DNA of 64,000 nucleotides from Brachynemurus nebulosus (GCA_035578155.1 JAPWDM010000033.1:77001-141000); one strand, 5' to 3'; counted from the stretch's first letter, positions 23,123 through 37,027 are shown. Numbers and translations: made by a program. Notes: a model not told the origin generated them from the sequence alone.

Positions 23123-23816
23123 GGGGAGATTCGTTAAAAAATGAAATAAATCGATTTTTTTTCTTCATAATTATGTTCCTTAAGGTGTTAAAATATTTTC
23201 TTAAAATTTTGTTTAAAAAAAATGAAAAATTAAAAAGTTATGGGCCTTTTAGTGAACGCACTTTCCTATAATTCAATTTAAATAAAAAACTTGAAATGCT
23301 TTTTGTTCCAAAGTACGTTTTCGACATGGTTCCTCATGGTATCTCAAAAAGTATTTGAAATATCGGCATAAATCAAAGTGCATATTATTCCTCGATACCG
23401 TCATTTTGGCAGGAACTAGGATCTTTTGGTTCCATAATATATTTTCAAAATGGCGGCTGTTTATAGTCGAGAAAAAGCGGTGCGATTTCTCGCTGGTTTT
23501 TATATTTTTTTTTTAGATCCTAGTGCCGCAATTGTATATTATGTATATTTTCAGAAAATTTTTGATTTTTTGATTTTGGTTCACTGGGGATTTCAGAACG
23601 CGAGAAACCATCAAGGTGGAAAAATCTGGCAGTGTCGACTTCAAAGCCATTTACACATACACAGCTCATTTTTTAATTTAGAAAAAATTTCTTTTTAAGT
23701 CTCAAGACATGTAGAAACAATGTTGTATATTTAGTTTTTTAATAAAATATTTATTTGTATAAAAAAATAAATTAATTAAAAAAGGCGATTTTTGATGTTT
23801 TTTGGCGAATCTCCCC
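23123..23816. mobile_element. piggyBac-type MITE, 694 bp
   Basis: The exact target duplication TTAA flanks both sides (23119-23122 and 23817-23820). The terminal inverted repeat is GGGGAGATTCG at both ends. TTAA duplication is the hallmark of piggyBac transposition. Internal frames, including one at 23450-23698, show no transposase motif. A non-autonomous element that depends on a transposase encoded elsewhere. Confidence 0.92.
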
Positions 23817-23820
23817 TTAA

Positions 23821-25060
23821 AAACCGTGATTTTTATAGTACTGAAACAATTCCTTGTTTTTCGTATTTTGTTATTTTATTTTTTTTTTTAAAACTTGAAC
23901 ATAAATAGCATTAGTGGAAGTCAAAAACGTAATGTAGTTATGCAAAGATTATGCATCATGAACTATTTGTGTGAAAAAGATTATGAAACCTTTTTATACC
24001 TGCCTAAAAATATTAATTACTTTCGCAAAAGTAGAATGTTTTTGTATTTATTGTATTTGATTTATTGTTGAATACCAAACAGCAGTTTATTCTAACCACC
24101 ACTGGCGCTGCTGTCAAACCGTACGTAGAGTTCCTATAATATTGTACGGTCTCCATAACAATTAAAACTTTTTGATCTTTAAAATTATTACAGTCAAGGT
24201 TTTGTTACAAAATTAATTACACGTTAAAGAAATTTTCATGAAAAAAATTATCACAACTATAAAACATACTATTATAATGTTTTAAATTAAAAAATCTTTC
24301 TCAATTAGGAATTTGATTTTATTTTTGAATTTTTTCTTTTTTTTAAGGAAAATACCTCTATATTTTGACGAATTAATTTATTTTAAACGAATAATAAATA
24401 CTAAGTTGAATTATTAATGAAAAATTATTATGAAATAGTAAAACTATTTCAGTAATTAATTTTTAGTTGAAATTGTCTCATATTTTAAATTATTAAATAT
24501 ACAAAAGGAGGTTACTATATTAATATAACTATATTAAAATTTAATAATAATAATAAAAGGAATTAAACTGACTTTGCTAAAAAAAATTTAATAAATAATT
24601 TTAAAGCTTTATCCCCGAAGTTTTCATATATTTCTTAAATAAATTTTATAATACATACATAATTATTAGGTATATATTTCTTTTAAATAAAAAAATTATA
24701 AAATGAATTAAATCTTTCCAAATATTTAACTTCTTTATTTTAGTAATTTTACGTTCAACATTTTTCTGCAAAAGCAGTATTAATATTATCTATATTTAAT
24801 TTTTAGACACAAATAAATATAAATAATGTAATCTGTTGAGGTTTAATAACTATAAAACTAGAGTTAATTGTTGATCAAATTTAAATATTTAATTTTTAAT
24901 TAATTTGATTATGGATGAAGGGTATGCTTGTCTGAAAATTCAGCAAAAAAACAGCAAGTTTTAGTAAAAAGTTTCTAATAATTAATTTATTGTATTGTGA
25001 TATTTTATATTTCTCAAAACATTCAATAAAAATGTGGGGTCTACTACATGATATTCATGG
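23821..25060. other. no feature seen; very AT-rich
   Basis: Long poly-A/T-rich stretch with no frames above chance, no inverted repeats and no family shared with the window. Confidence 0.35.
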
Positions 25061-25384
25061 GGTCGTTACTTGCTATTCTAAACTGTAGATAAAGTTAACT
25101 ATTTCTTCAATAAAATGGATTGATTTCGGTCAAATTTATCATACAATTCCGAATTTGACTACATTTTGAATAAAATTTTAGGCTTGTAGGTTTCTGGTGG
25201 ACCCACATTTTAAAAGTGCTATAAAAAAAATTCACCTTTTCAAAGACCGTAATAAATTTTATGACTTATTTTGATAAAAATTGTTGTATGCTCTGAAATT
25301 TGTAAATATTTCTTGAATTGAGTGAAAAATAATTTTAGTTCTATATGAATTTATATGTAACTTAACCAAAAGTTAATATTATAA

Positions 25385-26080
25385 AAATTTGGGGGACAGG
25401 TCTACCCACACTGTCAAACTGTCAACTTTCCATTGGGTGTCCTTAAAGACTAGAGACTACTGTACATAAATAATTCTTTTTTCATTTCAGGCGACTCCTC
25501 CCCTACTGGGCCTCCGATAGAGGCTTTGCCCCTTGCACCATACCGGGGGCTTCGCCTTCTGTATCTAAGGGTGGGGGCTCCACCCTTATCAAACAAATTA
25601 TAACATCATTTGTTCTCAAGAGATATGCGAGACAAAATATATTTAAAAAAAGTTTCTTACTTCGTTGTTTTTTTTTTTTAGATTTTATAACAAAATACTG
25701 GCGTTTTTAACATCAAGGAAGGTGTTTAGGCCAGGTAAAAAATCCATATAATCTATGTTATCTTAATAAAGTTAATTCCGTTTTTTTACCATAAAAAACA
25801 AACCGCTAATCCGAATTTGCTGAAAACTTTATCCGGTCTTCATTTTTTGATTACGCATCTAATGAAATTAGTCCGGAGTTGATATCATCATTTATTCTCG
25901 AGATATGCGAGACGAAAAAAAAATTCACGAACGAACGAACAAACTAACGAACGCACACACAGACATCACGCTAAAAACGATGGATTGGGATTCTACTGAC
26001 CTTAAAACGTGGAGATATGTCAAAATTAGCGATTCGTAAAATCGGACCCATTACAATAACTTCCTATGGGAAGTTAAAAA
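25385..26080 (+). repeat. dispersed repeat, family C copy 1
   Basis: A ~700-bp block beginning 'aatttgggggacaggtc' and ending 'cacgctaaaaac'. It includes 'ggggcttcgccttctgta' and 'gggctccacccttatcaaac' and a run of cgaacgaacgaac words. It recurs at 59150-59770 in the same orientation, roughly 85% alike by eye. Non-coding. Confidence 0.85.
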
Positions 26081-26087
26081 TGTGTTG

Positions 26088-26210
26088 AAATGCTCACACA
26101 GAAAATTTCTCACATGGAAAAATGCGCAAAGTGATAAATGCTCACAAGAAAAATGCCCACATTGATAAATCCTCACACTGAAAAAATGCTCACATTAGTT
26201 ATTAAACAGG
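26088..26210 (+). repeat. degenerate minisatellite of aaatgctcaca
   Basis: About six units of ~20 bases built on 'aaatgctcacac' with 'gaaaa' spacers ('aaatgctcacaagaaaaatgc' and similar). Confidence 0.75.
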
Positions 26211-26379
26211 TGACACAAAATTAATATTTCATGAATTTCTCATGGAAATAAGTTGTTTAATAAAAAATTAGAGATCTTAGAATCCAGACTAAATTATCGA
26301 TCTCATTATATCCCGGTGAAATATTCTCGTAGGAGAAAATACAAATTTATTGTAGTGAGACCGACTTCGATAAAATATT

Positions 26380-26720
26380 ACATACAGAATCTTTATACAT
26401 AGAATTAACACACAGGATAAACTTTATCCTGGCTCCAAGTTCCTGAGGGTTACAAAACTACTTGCACAATCACTCCCAAATAATGAAAACGAATTCGATG
26501 ATACTATTTACCCGGAATAAACACATAAAATTATTTTATCCCGATTGACGTTTCCTGTGGGATGCAAAACCGGTTACATAATCACATCGAAATGACTGAA
26601 CCAAATTCGATGAAATTTGGTACACAGACACTATTTACCCGGAATTAACACATAGAATTATTTTATCCCGACTGAAGTTTCCCGTGGGATGTAAAACTAG
26701 TTACATAATGACACCGAAAT
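26380..26720 (+). repeat. ~125-bp tandem repeat, about three units
   Basis: The recurrent order is 'tatttacccggaat', 'aacacatagaattattttatcccg', 'gtttcctgtgggatg', 'ttacataatcaca'. The last two units are the most alike. The array abuts the inner left arm of the foldback. Confidence 0.75.
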
Positions 26721-28519
26721 AACTAAATTTTTTTTGGAAGTCGTAGAGGGGTTAGTGATGAATGTAAAACCGAATTTTCGGGATTGGCGGTGGTGTAGTT
26801 TACCTGCCATCTTCGAAAAAAGGTCGAATTTTATTTTTTCGAATATCTCCAGAACCGTTAGTCTGACAAAAAATTTGTAAAGACCTTTTTTGCAGATAAT
26901 TTCATTTTCTACAAAGTTATAAACTTTTTTATATAACTTTAAAAACAAAAAAGTTATCAGCAAAAAACCATTTAAAATTTTAGGAACGAAAACTTTTGAA
27001 GCCGGATAACTTTTCTATTTTTAACCCGACAAAAAATATGCCTCTTGTGGCGCTTAAAGCCACTCTCTCGTAATATTTCTTTTAACAGCTTAAATCCTTA
27101 TTCATAACAAACCTCATCCATCCTGAGAACTCAGTCTTACGTTCATCACAGACCACCCTATGACCTAAAAAAAATTTCTGCCTGTCCGAAATGCACGGTC
27201 CAACTACCATTTTATTGAACATATAAGTAGTATTATCAAAAATATAAATAATGTAATAACATTTAAAATAGTAATTAAAGCAAAATTTTCCAAATTTTTA
27301 TTTTAAATTTAAAAATAAAATAATTTTATATTCATATATAAGTAGGTATATTACTTACATAATAATAATAATAATAATGTGGTTTAACCTCTGTTTCTGA
27401 GAGTTTTCCGCATTGTTATAAATTACTTATAGTTTTAATAATTTAATTTTGTAAAATGTTGTTCTTTTAAATAAAAAAGGGGCGTTTTTATTAAACAAAT
27501 AAAAATGGATGAGGTTTGTTATGGATGAGGATTTAAGCTATTAAAAGAAATATTACGAGAGAGTGGCTTTAAGCGCCATAGGTGGTGCGGAAAGGTGTTA
27601 AATTTCAGGTTAATATGTCATAATATATCTATTTTTTCATAAAATCATACTAGCAAAAAAAAGTAAAACAATATAAAATAATTGTATTTAATAATATATC
27701 ACTTAAGAGTCAACAATTTTTTAGCTACAATTTTTATTTACCTATTTTTGGAGAGTTACCACTTCTTAACTAAAAATCGGATGATAAAATTTAATACCTC
27801 AAATTTTTCGTTAAAAGATATTTTATAAAAAAGATAAGAAGCATATTTTTTGTCGGGTTAAAAATAGAAAAGTTATCCGGCTTCAAAAGTTTTCGTTCCT
27901 AAAATTTTTAATGTTTTTTTGCTGATAACTTTTTTGTTTTTTAAGTCATGTAAAAAAGTTTACAACAAATTTTGTAGAAAATGAAATTATCTGCAAAAAA
28001 GGTCTTTACAAATTTTTTGTCAGACTAACGGTTTTGGAGATATCCGAAAAAATAAAATTCGACCTTTTTTTGAAGATGGTGGCTAAACTACACCACCGCC
28101 AATCCCGAAAACTCGGTTTTACATTCATCACTGACCTCTCTACGACTTCCAAAAAAAAAATTTCTGCCTACCCGAAATGCACGGTCCAACTACGCTTTTA
28201 CTGCACTATATACGAAGTTTAAAAATGGGAGAATTATTATAGGTTCATAAGCATAATTTATTAAAACATTTTTATAATATACTTAATATTAACTTTTGGT
28301 TAAGTTACATATAAGTAAGTCCATATAGAACTAAAATTATTTTTCACTCAGTTCAAAAATTTTTACAAATATAAGAGGATAAAAGGATCTTTTCCAAAAT
28401 AAGTCATAAAATTAATTACGGTCTCTAAAAAGGTGAATTTTTTATTTTTTTTTTATAACACTTTTATAATGCGGGTTCACCAGAAACTTTCAAACCAAAT
28501 TTTACTTTATGTACGTTTG

Positions 28520-29734
28520 TGATACTTCATACAACAAACCAAGAAAACCGTGTGTGGAATTCTACAGGTGAGTACGTCGTCATATATTTATGAGTTACAA
28601 AATTGGCAAGTTTTTTCTTTCAACAAAAAGTGTAACTTTCTACATTTTTTTCCGCCGCGTGACGCCGGGAAAAACGTAGTGCGCTTACTTATATGGAGTG
28701 CGATATTTTACATTATTCTGTTGAAAAAAAAAAACCGTGGAAAAACATAGTGCGTGCTTCGCCTAAAACACATATACAGGCAGTCTTTGTACTTAAGACA
28801 TATTCTCGAGTTATATACTATGGGTCGAAAAAATGTAACACGAATTATTTTTCTTCGTTTCTTTTCATTTTTTCTTATTTATTTATTTGTTTATTTATTT
28901 ACTTTTTATACTTTATGTCACTGTAGCGATTAAACACTGTAAACATGACCGAACTCAATGACGTAATTTGAAGCAAATAGCGCAAATAGTGTCAAAATGC
29001 TATTTAACATAGTTCGAAGTGATGTAATAACGTAACTCGAAGCAATGTATATCAATGACTTCCTGTATAAAAAATTTCGTTATTATGTCAATTTTTTTCG
29101 TACTTTATAATATTAATGTAATATGTAATAACATATAATTAGTACGAATAAACATCAACTTTGATTCGAATATGAAATTTTCTACTTATTCATAAAAAAA
29201 AAAAATTATTTATTAATTTATATTAGTTTTTTTCGATTTCTCTTGATCAGTACATCAATAGTATTAATGTATCGTTCGTAGTACCAATAAAATCGACAAA
29301 AGGCGATATTCAAGTTTTAGATGTAATAGCATTAGTATATAACTATATACGATATATACGGTATATAATATATCGTATATAGTTACTATTAATATGTATT
29401 TTTAACTTGTTTATAAGTGTATATTAAATATAGTTATATGTGTTTAAAAATTAATTACCTAAAATTATATTTGGTTAAATTGTCAAATGATTTTACACAG
29501 AAAATTTCCATGCACATTTAAAATCAATTTCTCTTCTTCTAATTAATTGTAGAAGCTTCATAACCGATATATGCAAAATGGAAAATTAAGTAACTTACAT
29601 ATAAATACAAATTTTAACTGAAATATAATAAAGGTGTCTTTTATACACCCACCTTCGTTTAATTTGAACGTGGAACGTTTGAAAGCTTGTATAAGAAAGA
29701 GACTGTATTTAAAAAAAAATAATTTGTTACAAAA
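28520..29734. other. no gene seen; short palindrome
   Basis: A ~45-bp palindrome made of taactatatacgatata and its complement lies at 29337-29387. Otherwise AT-rich sequence downstream of the host gene's stop codon on the minus strand, so part of it may be 3' UTR. Confidence 0.4.
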
Positions 29735-29740
29735 TTTATT
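29735..29740 (-). terminator. possible polyadenylation signal AATAAA
   Basis: On the minus strand AATAAA lies about 22 bases after the TAA of the MIF4G gene. The position is close to the stop codon, and other AATAAA-like words occur in this AT-rich DNA, so the assignment is weak. Confidence 0.35.
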
Positions 29741-29761
29741 ATATTTTGCTTAATTATAAAA

Positions 29762-29983
29762 TTATTTCATTTTTGGATAGTAATATAGTACGGTTGATCC
29801 AGGTAACTGCCAATTTGACGCTTTTAGTTCAATTAATTGTAATAATGTTTTTCGTATTTGAGGTACAGCAGTACTAGCTAAAAATCCATCTCTAACACTT
29901 TCTAATAATTGTCCAAGTTGAGCAGGTAATTCTGCCTCTAGATCCCGACCAATTGAAGTTAAGACAAAAAACAAACATTCAAT
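29762..29983 (-). CDS. MIF4G-domain gene (PAIP1-like), last exon
   Basis: The exon begins after the acceptor TTATTTACAG and codes for 73 residues and a TAA stop. The protein end ([12 protein letters not shown], then [10 protein letters not shown], then [13 protein letters not shown] and a YYYP tail) matches the last helices of MIF4G proteins of the SLIP1/MIF4GD, PAIP1 and CTIF group. It starts in phase 0, as does the end of the exon at 48978. Joining the two gives an uninterrupted domain whose spacing fits the family, so the intron between them is about 19 kb. The coding sequence is clean, unlike the broken frames around it, which indicates a functional host exon. Confidence 0.85.
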   Translation of the reverse strand: MECLFFVLTSIGRDLEAELPAQLGQLLESVRDGFLASTAVPQIRKTLLQLIELKASNWQLPGSTVLYYYPKMK

Positions 29984-30059
29984 CTGTAAATAAGAAATAT
30001 AATATCAATACACAAGAAGGCGCAAGGATTATTTAAATTCTTTAAATGATTTAGACGAG

Positions 30060-30215
30060 TGAACTCGTCCTGCAATATGGCGGCTCAAAATGCTGAGATA
30101 TGTATATATACACTGGTACAGGTGCCGCCATCTGTGACAGATTTTTCGAAATACGGTATAATTCTAAATAATGTTCAATTTTATCAACATAGTTTAGTAA
30201 GGAGTCTTAATTGAT
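30060..30215 (-). repeat. dispersed repeat, family D copy 1 (empty insertion site)
   Basis: On the minus strand this runs 'ctatgttgataaaattgaac', 'attatttagaattataccg', 'ctgtcacagatggcggcacc', 'cagcattttgag'. The same order is found on the plus strand at 50828-50860 and 52144-52240, where a 1.28-kb element splits it at atttagaat. This copy therefore shows the uninterrupted form. Confidence 0.88.
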
Positions 30216-30345
30216 CGCTCATAGTGTGTACATCGATTAATTGTTGTTGTATTAATAATTTTCTACAGGACGGGAACATACCCGTACCAGCTACGCGTAA
30301 AACCTGTATAATATCTACAGTACGCTTAAATAAGTATGGCCTTAC

Positions 30346-30393
30346 GTGTTGACACCTTGTGGTGTCAATATGTATAAGATGATCCGAAACCAA
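30346..30393 (-). CDS. possible alternative 48-bp exon of the MIF4G gene
   Basis: On the minus strand an acceptor (TTTATAG) is followed by 16 codons and a strong donor, CAC|GTAAGG. The segment is phase 0 at both ends, so it could be inserted between the exons at 48978 and 29983 without a shift. If the donor is ignored, the frame stays open for 69 codons to 30184 and ends TGA-TAA inside a dispersed repeat, which would make an alternative terminal exon. The canonical MIF4G spacing does not need either version. The base composition is less AT-rich than its surroundings. It could equally be a chance open frame. Confidence 0.3.
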
Positions 30394-30416
30394 CTATAAA
30401 TGAAATTTTCAAATGG

Positions 30417-31310
30417 GTGTTTCAAAAAATTAAATCTCAAATCAATAACTTCGAGAATCAACTCATTGGAGTTCAACATGAATCTACTGGAATCTACATG
30501 AAATTTACAACATCAGAAGCCTGTGAAGAAATTTTAGAAAAAACAAACGAAAACGCAAGAATAAAAAAGGACGATGGAAACGTAACCCGAATCATAATAA
30601 CTTTAGCATCTATTGGAGTCAGAAGAATTAGTATATTTAGATTACCTTTTGAATTACTAAACTCTGAAATTACAAAACATTTAGCTAAATACGGTGAAGT
30701 TCAAAGTATTCAGGATGAATGCTGATCAACTACTTTTGTGCCAGAAAAACTCAAGTATAAGAATGGCAACAGAATAGCAATCTGTAAACATTCGGAATCA
30801 TAGGGGGAAACAGAGCACTGATTACATACGATGGGCAGCCGGAGGCTTGCTCATATTGCTCAAGTTCGGAGCATTTAATTGCCAATTGCCCTAGTAGACC
30901 CGTTAACAAACCCCCGTACAGTAGCATAGAAAGTGGTGAAACCGAAAACATAATAACTGAACAACTAACTTCGTCAAGTCCCGAAGATCCTGTAAATATA
31001 TTAACATCCCCGCGCTGAAGCAACTGAAAATCTTGACGTGATAGAACACATAGACGGAACAAATACACCAAATCAAAAACGTGCTCTAGACTCCCCATCA
31101 AGCGATTGCTCTGTAGAAAACAATGAACCCATCTTAAAAGCAAAAAACTCACAGAAAGGTATGAACAAAAAAAATAAATCAAATCTAGAAGTCTTAGAAG
31201 ATTCAGATGAGTCAAATGGAAATCAATCAGAGGAAAACGAGCATATACAAAATAGCAATACGGCGACAGATACACCTGAATTGACTAAGTTAGAAGTCTT
31301 AAGCTTAATA
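30417..31310 (+). pseudogene. LINE ORF1 (gag-like) N-terminal part with CCHC knuckle
   Basis: The first frame (30417-30725) codes for a charged, helical region without known motif. After a stop and shift, another frame near 30836-30900 contains a perfect C-x2-C-x4-H-x4-C knuckle (CSYCSSSEHLIANC). A third (31038-31310) codes for a Ser/Asn/Glu-rich tail. ORF1 proteins of I/Jockey/R1-type LINEs are nucleic-acid-binding and have such knuckles. Two frameshifts make it a relic. The sequence runs into (TA)n at 31330 and resumes at 32575. Confidence 0.75.
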
Positions 31311-31325
31311 CGTAAACATATCCAT

Positions 31326-31378
31326 AGTATATATATGATATATATATATATATTATATATTATATATATATATATATG

Positions 31379-31457
<79 letters not shown>
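31326..31457. repeat. (TA)n tract with ATATATG/TATATTATA variants
   Basis: Compound TA microsatellite interrupting the LINE ORF1 frame. Confidence 0.95.
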
Positions 31458-31459
<2 letters not shown>

Positions 31460-31462
31460 GTG

Positions 31463-31925
31463 TGTATATACTGTGTGAGTTTTTTCGAGAGTTGCCATTT
31501 TTATTACAGGTAAACCGTTGACTTAATCGAAAAATTATTCAAATAAGAGTTGTAGATATCGACGGGGGCAACCGATTGCTATAGTCCGGAGCTTTATAGC
31601 TCTTACGGTTTTCGAGGCTATGATACAAATTTATAGATTTTTAAAATGGGACTATATATTAATTTTTTGATAAAACTGATTTAATGCATTAATTAACAAC
31701 ATAAATGAGCAAAAAAATTTTTTTTACCCAAGTTTAATTTTTTAATTTTTCTTTAATTTACCAGTTAGGCGTAAAAATATGCATATGTACTTGAGGCTAC
31801 TTCAAACGATAGTGTTTTTCTTATTTACATTTCCATTACATCCAAGAAAAGAAACCTTTTCCAGTACCATTTCTATCATAAAAATTGGTTGTAATAGAAA
31901 TGGCAACTCCCAAAAAACTCACATG
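31463..31925. mobile_element. MITE, family E copy 1
   Basis: The left end 'tgtgagttttttcgagagtt' plus 'gccatttttattacag' is matched in inverted form at the right end ('gtaatagaaatggcaactcc', 'caaaaaactcaca'). It is flanked on both sides by TA-rich DNA, so a TA target cannot be proven. Related single-ended copies are at 50505-50790 and 54120-54295. Non-coding. Confidence 0.75.
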
Positions 31926-31926
31926 G

Positions 31927-31927
<1 letters not shown>

Positions 31928-32017
<90 letters not shown>

Positions 32018-32018
32018 G
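31928..32018. repeat. (TA)n tract
   Basis: TA dinucleotides right of the family E MITE. Confidence 0.95.
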
Positions 32019-32486
32019 TGCGTCTAGTAGAAGATTACACATAGGAAATCCAAGAGATAGTGTTTCTATGGAAATTAATAATAACACTTCATTTTTTTAA
32101 AATTTTGTCAGAATATTTTAAAATAAATCATTTGCAATTAAAAGTAAAACATATCAATTATTAAACTTCAAATGAAAGAAAAATGGAAAATGAGTGTGTG
32201 GTACTTTAAGGCAAGAGAAATATTGGCTCGTTTTCACGGCAAATATCTCTATAAACAACAATAATTTGTTAATTTTTTTTTCTTAAATAAATTATTCAAT
32301 AAAATTTGCTATTCAGTAATACTAATGTGTAATTTTCAACTGAACACCAATACTTTTAAGAAAATAATAATTGAATTTCCATAGGAACACTATAAATTAC
32401 CATTGAAATTTTCCCTATGTGTAATTTTGAAGTGGACAGTCATATACTATATTATATTATGCAATGTGTAATCTTGAATGAACGCA

Positions 32487-32487
<1 letters not shown>
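32019..32487. other. no gene seen
   Basis: AT-rich, between TA tracts. A weak duplication, 'gtgtaattttgaa'/'gtgtaattttcaac'/'gtgtaatcttgaatg', occurs around 32327, 32420 and 32465. Confidence 0.35.
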
Positions 32488-32542
<55 letters not shown>

Positions 32543-32570
32543 ATATATATATATATATATATATATATAA
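32488..32570. repeat. (TA)n tract
   Basis: TA dinucleotides with a CTA interruption, immediately before the LINE ORF1 frame resumes. Confidence 0.95.
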
Positions 32571-32574
32571 TCCT

Positions 32575-32805
32575 TATCAAATAACAGTTGAAGAACTAAA
32601 TGAATTAATTAATAAATGTCAAAAATCTAAAAATATAACTAGAACCATCACGGTATTCACCCAAAACTTGAAAGAACTGGCAGAAACTCTGGAAATTATT
32701 AAATCGCAAAGTACAGGCATCAGAAAAACCAGATTATGGTTAACGAAAATTGCAAAATTTATCCTAAAACACATAGAAAATCAGCACCTAATTGATATAG
32801 GCTAG
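32575..32805 (+). pseudogene. LINE ORF1 C-terminal part
   Basis: A continuous open frame without ATG, about 76 codons ending at TAG 32803-32805. It is rich in Lys/Ile/Leu with a helical pattern (VEELNELINKC, FTQNLKELAETLEIIK). It follows the ORF1 pieces in the same orientation. The intervening 31.3-32.6 kb is TA repeats and a MITE, so the parts most likely belonged to one ORF1. Confidence 0.55.
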
Positions 32806-32870
32806 CAACTTACCCTTAAAAATATGCTTAGAAATTGAAAAAGTGGATCACGAGCGTTCTCGTGGCTGCT

Positions 32871-33012
32871 TTTTAGTCGAATTTTCTCCGAAAAATTAGA
32901 CTTATACAGTCTATACGATAAGAGCTGCGAGAGGCGAGAGTAGGGGCGCTATCCGTTTTCGGACCCGTAGAACACGATTATGTAGAAAAAAAAGATGTCT
33001 GATATATATATA

Positions 33013-33054
<42 letters not shown>

Positions 33055-34592
33055 CCGCCACCTTTTAATTTGTGTAGGGCCCCCCTATGGAAGTTAAGAG
33101 ATGAAATTTGGTAAATGGGGCTCATTTTCGAGGCACCTCATACTATCAAAGTGGGGTCAAATTTTGGGCAAATTTTTTTTCCGACCCGTCCTTTAAGGGG
33201 GGTGGTGGGGGGGTAACAAAACAATAAAACTTTTCCAAACCGGTTTTAAATAATGTTTCGATCAATTATCTACAACATATCCAAAATTCAGCTTCCTAGA
33301 GTGATTTGGAGGGAGTAGGGAGGGGGAAAACGATTTTCGCTGGATCTAACACGCCCCCAGCCCCCCAGAATTAACGTAGAGGATTGAAATTTGGTGTGTT
33401 GATAGAGTTCATACCTAGGTTATGTTTTTTGGAGGTTTTAATATTTTACCCCCACCCCCCTCATTTTTAAGCTACAATTTCATGCTTTTTTGACGTTTTC
33501 GAAGTTTGTACCACTCGCACAGGTCACCCAAATAAACCTAGAGGGCTGAAATTTTGTATTGGGATTGAGTTAGTATCAAGGGGGTGCCTTTTGGGGGTCT
33601 CAACTTTTAACCCTTACCCTCACCATTTTTATACCAAAAGAATATCATTTTTCTTGTTTTTTAACAGTTTCGTTCGGTGTCAAAATCTTCCCAAATAAAC
33701 CTAGAGGGCTGAAATTTTGTGTACAAGTAAGTTAATAGCCAGCCACTGCTTTTTGGAGGTTTCAACTTTTAACCCTTACCCCCACGAGTTTTTACGCCAA
33801 TATTTCCTTGATTTTTTTGCTTTTTTTCTAACACGTCTAGAAGCTTTGTAAGAAAACATACAGAGCTGAAATTTTGTACGTGTATTGAGTTAGTATCCAG
33901 CTAGTGCCTTTTAAGGATAAACATTACTTTTTCCCCCACTTCTCCCATTTTTACATCGGAATTCAGTGGTATTGTAAATGTGTTTTAAATGAATTACTTT
34001 TATTCTAACACACAGTAGGCGAATAGTAATTTTAAAAAATTTAAAAAAAAAATGAATTTACTTTTTTAACAAAAGCAATACATACATATAGGTAGTTGCA
34101 TACATACATATTATATTACATATAGGTAATTCTATATGTATACATACATATAAAGTAGGAATTTTGGATTTTTATTATTTATAAAATAATTTTTTATTTT
34201 TTATTTTTTTTTGAAAGAAAGAATATCTTTATAAAGGCCTTCCAGTTTACTATTTAAGGTCCTTTTTTAATATTTAAAACTAAAACATAAAGGCAATTAG
34301 CGAATAAACATGGGCAGGAATGTCCTCGTACGAATTGTGTTGGTTTTTTTTCTGCTACCTGTTTTCGGCACAAAATTGAAATTTACTGAGATACAGCCCT
34401 TAAATACTTAAAAACTTTTTTTAAAGCCTCGATCAGCCGAACACTCATCATCAGTTTTGAAACCAACAAAATGACAATTCGGTTGTAGACTTTCAATCAC
34501 ATTTCGCTTGTAGACATTCAATACCGAAGATGAAGGGGAAAATTCGACTACCGGTGATGGGGCCCCCGCTGCTCACGGCGTTTTTTTTAATC
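32871..34592 (+). repeat. 1.7-kb tandem duplication, unit 1
   Basis: Begins 'ttttagtcgaattttctccg' and ends 'ccgctgctcacggcg'. The same sequence follows at 34781-36529 in the same orientation with ~10% differences. Within the unit, a ~130-bp minisatellite built on 'aaataaacctagagggctga' and 'aattttgtattgggattgag' repeats about four times (33360-33960). A (TA)n tract lies at 33003-33052. The unit is non-coding. It separates LINE ORF1 from the ORF2 fragment. Confidence 0.88.
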
Positions 34593-34780
34593 GATGCAGA
34601 ATTTAAAATAAATATAAAATTCAAATACTATATTTTGATTAAACCACGGCTTCAATGCTAAATATTGATAAAAATAAATTTGACAAGTATTCTTATAAAT
34701 GTTTGATTTTAGTCTACGTATTCATTCTAAAATATCATATTTGTCAATAGTTTTTTCTCTCTCTAAAAAAATGTTATAAT

Positions 34781-36529
<1,749 letters not shown>

Positions 36530-36547
36530 TATCAATTGTGCTTAGAC

Positions 36548-36784
36548 CAGGGGTGGCCAACCCAAATGATCTTGCGGGCCACTTTGGAAGCACATCATAA
36601 CTCCACGGGCCCCATATAAAATTATGTGTTCCCATATATTATGTATTTTTTTAATACATTGGTTTTCACTACCTTGGTCATTATAAAATAAATATATTTT
36701 GTATAAGTGTGATGAATCTTGCGGGCCAAAAAAAGTTCAAGGCGGGCCACATGCGGCCCGCGGGCCGCGGGTTGGCCACCCCTG
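36548..36784. mobile_element. hAT-type MITE, 237 bp
   Basis: The terminal inverted repeat CAGGGGTGGCCAACCC is present at both ends. An exact 8-bp target duplication gcttagac flanks it (36540-36547 and 36785-36792). Inner sequence is GC-rich near the right end (ggcccgcgggccgcgg). CAGGG starts and 8-bp duplications are typical of hAT. Non-coding. Confidence 0.95.
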
Positions 36785-36792
36785 GCTTAGAC

Positions 36793-37020
36793 AATACTAC
36801 AAATACAAAATTTATACATGTATCTTATCTATTACTTTCATTAATTTCAACTTTTCACAGTGACGCCGGCATTTGGTAAAAAAATAGTATTGGAATTTTT
36901 TATTCCTTTTTAAATTTTGAATCGATTAAAAGGAAAATCAGCCACTAGAACGCTTGTGGTCGCTTTTTGTTAAAAATTAGGGTTAAGTTGCTACACTAAT
37001 ATGACGAACCAATAATTCGC
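36793..37020. other. no gene seen
   Basis: Short AT-rich spacer leading into the LINE endonuclease fragment. Confidence 0.35.
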
Positions 37021-37027
37021 TTTAAAC

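Larger units (their letters stand above)
25140..28505. repeat. large complex foldback region
   Basis: Two nested sets of inverted arms are seen. The outer arms are 25140-25390 and 28260-28505 (shared 'aaccaaaagttaatatta', 'aaaaggtgaatttt'). The inner arms are about 26720-27120 and 27500-28180 (shared 'gtcagactaacggtt' and 'cgggattggcggtggtgtag' complements). Between are a GC-richer repeat (25385-26080), tandem arrays and AT-rich DNA. A further short match of 'ctgcctacccgaaatgcac' type is direct (27180 and 28165), showing rearrangement after formation. No transposase frame. Confidence 0.7.

Noticed and set aside
23450..23698. 82-codon frame inside the piggyBac-type MITE
   Set aside because: No DDD transposase motifs or Cys-rich end; the composition matches the rest of the MITE.
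26088..26210. Short regular repeats considered as a CRISPR array
   Set aside because: Repeat units are degenerate, spacers are not unique, and the context is eukaryotic.
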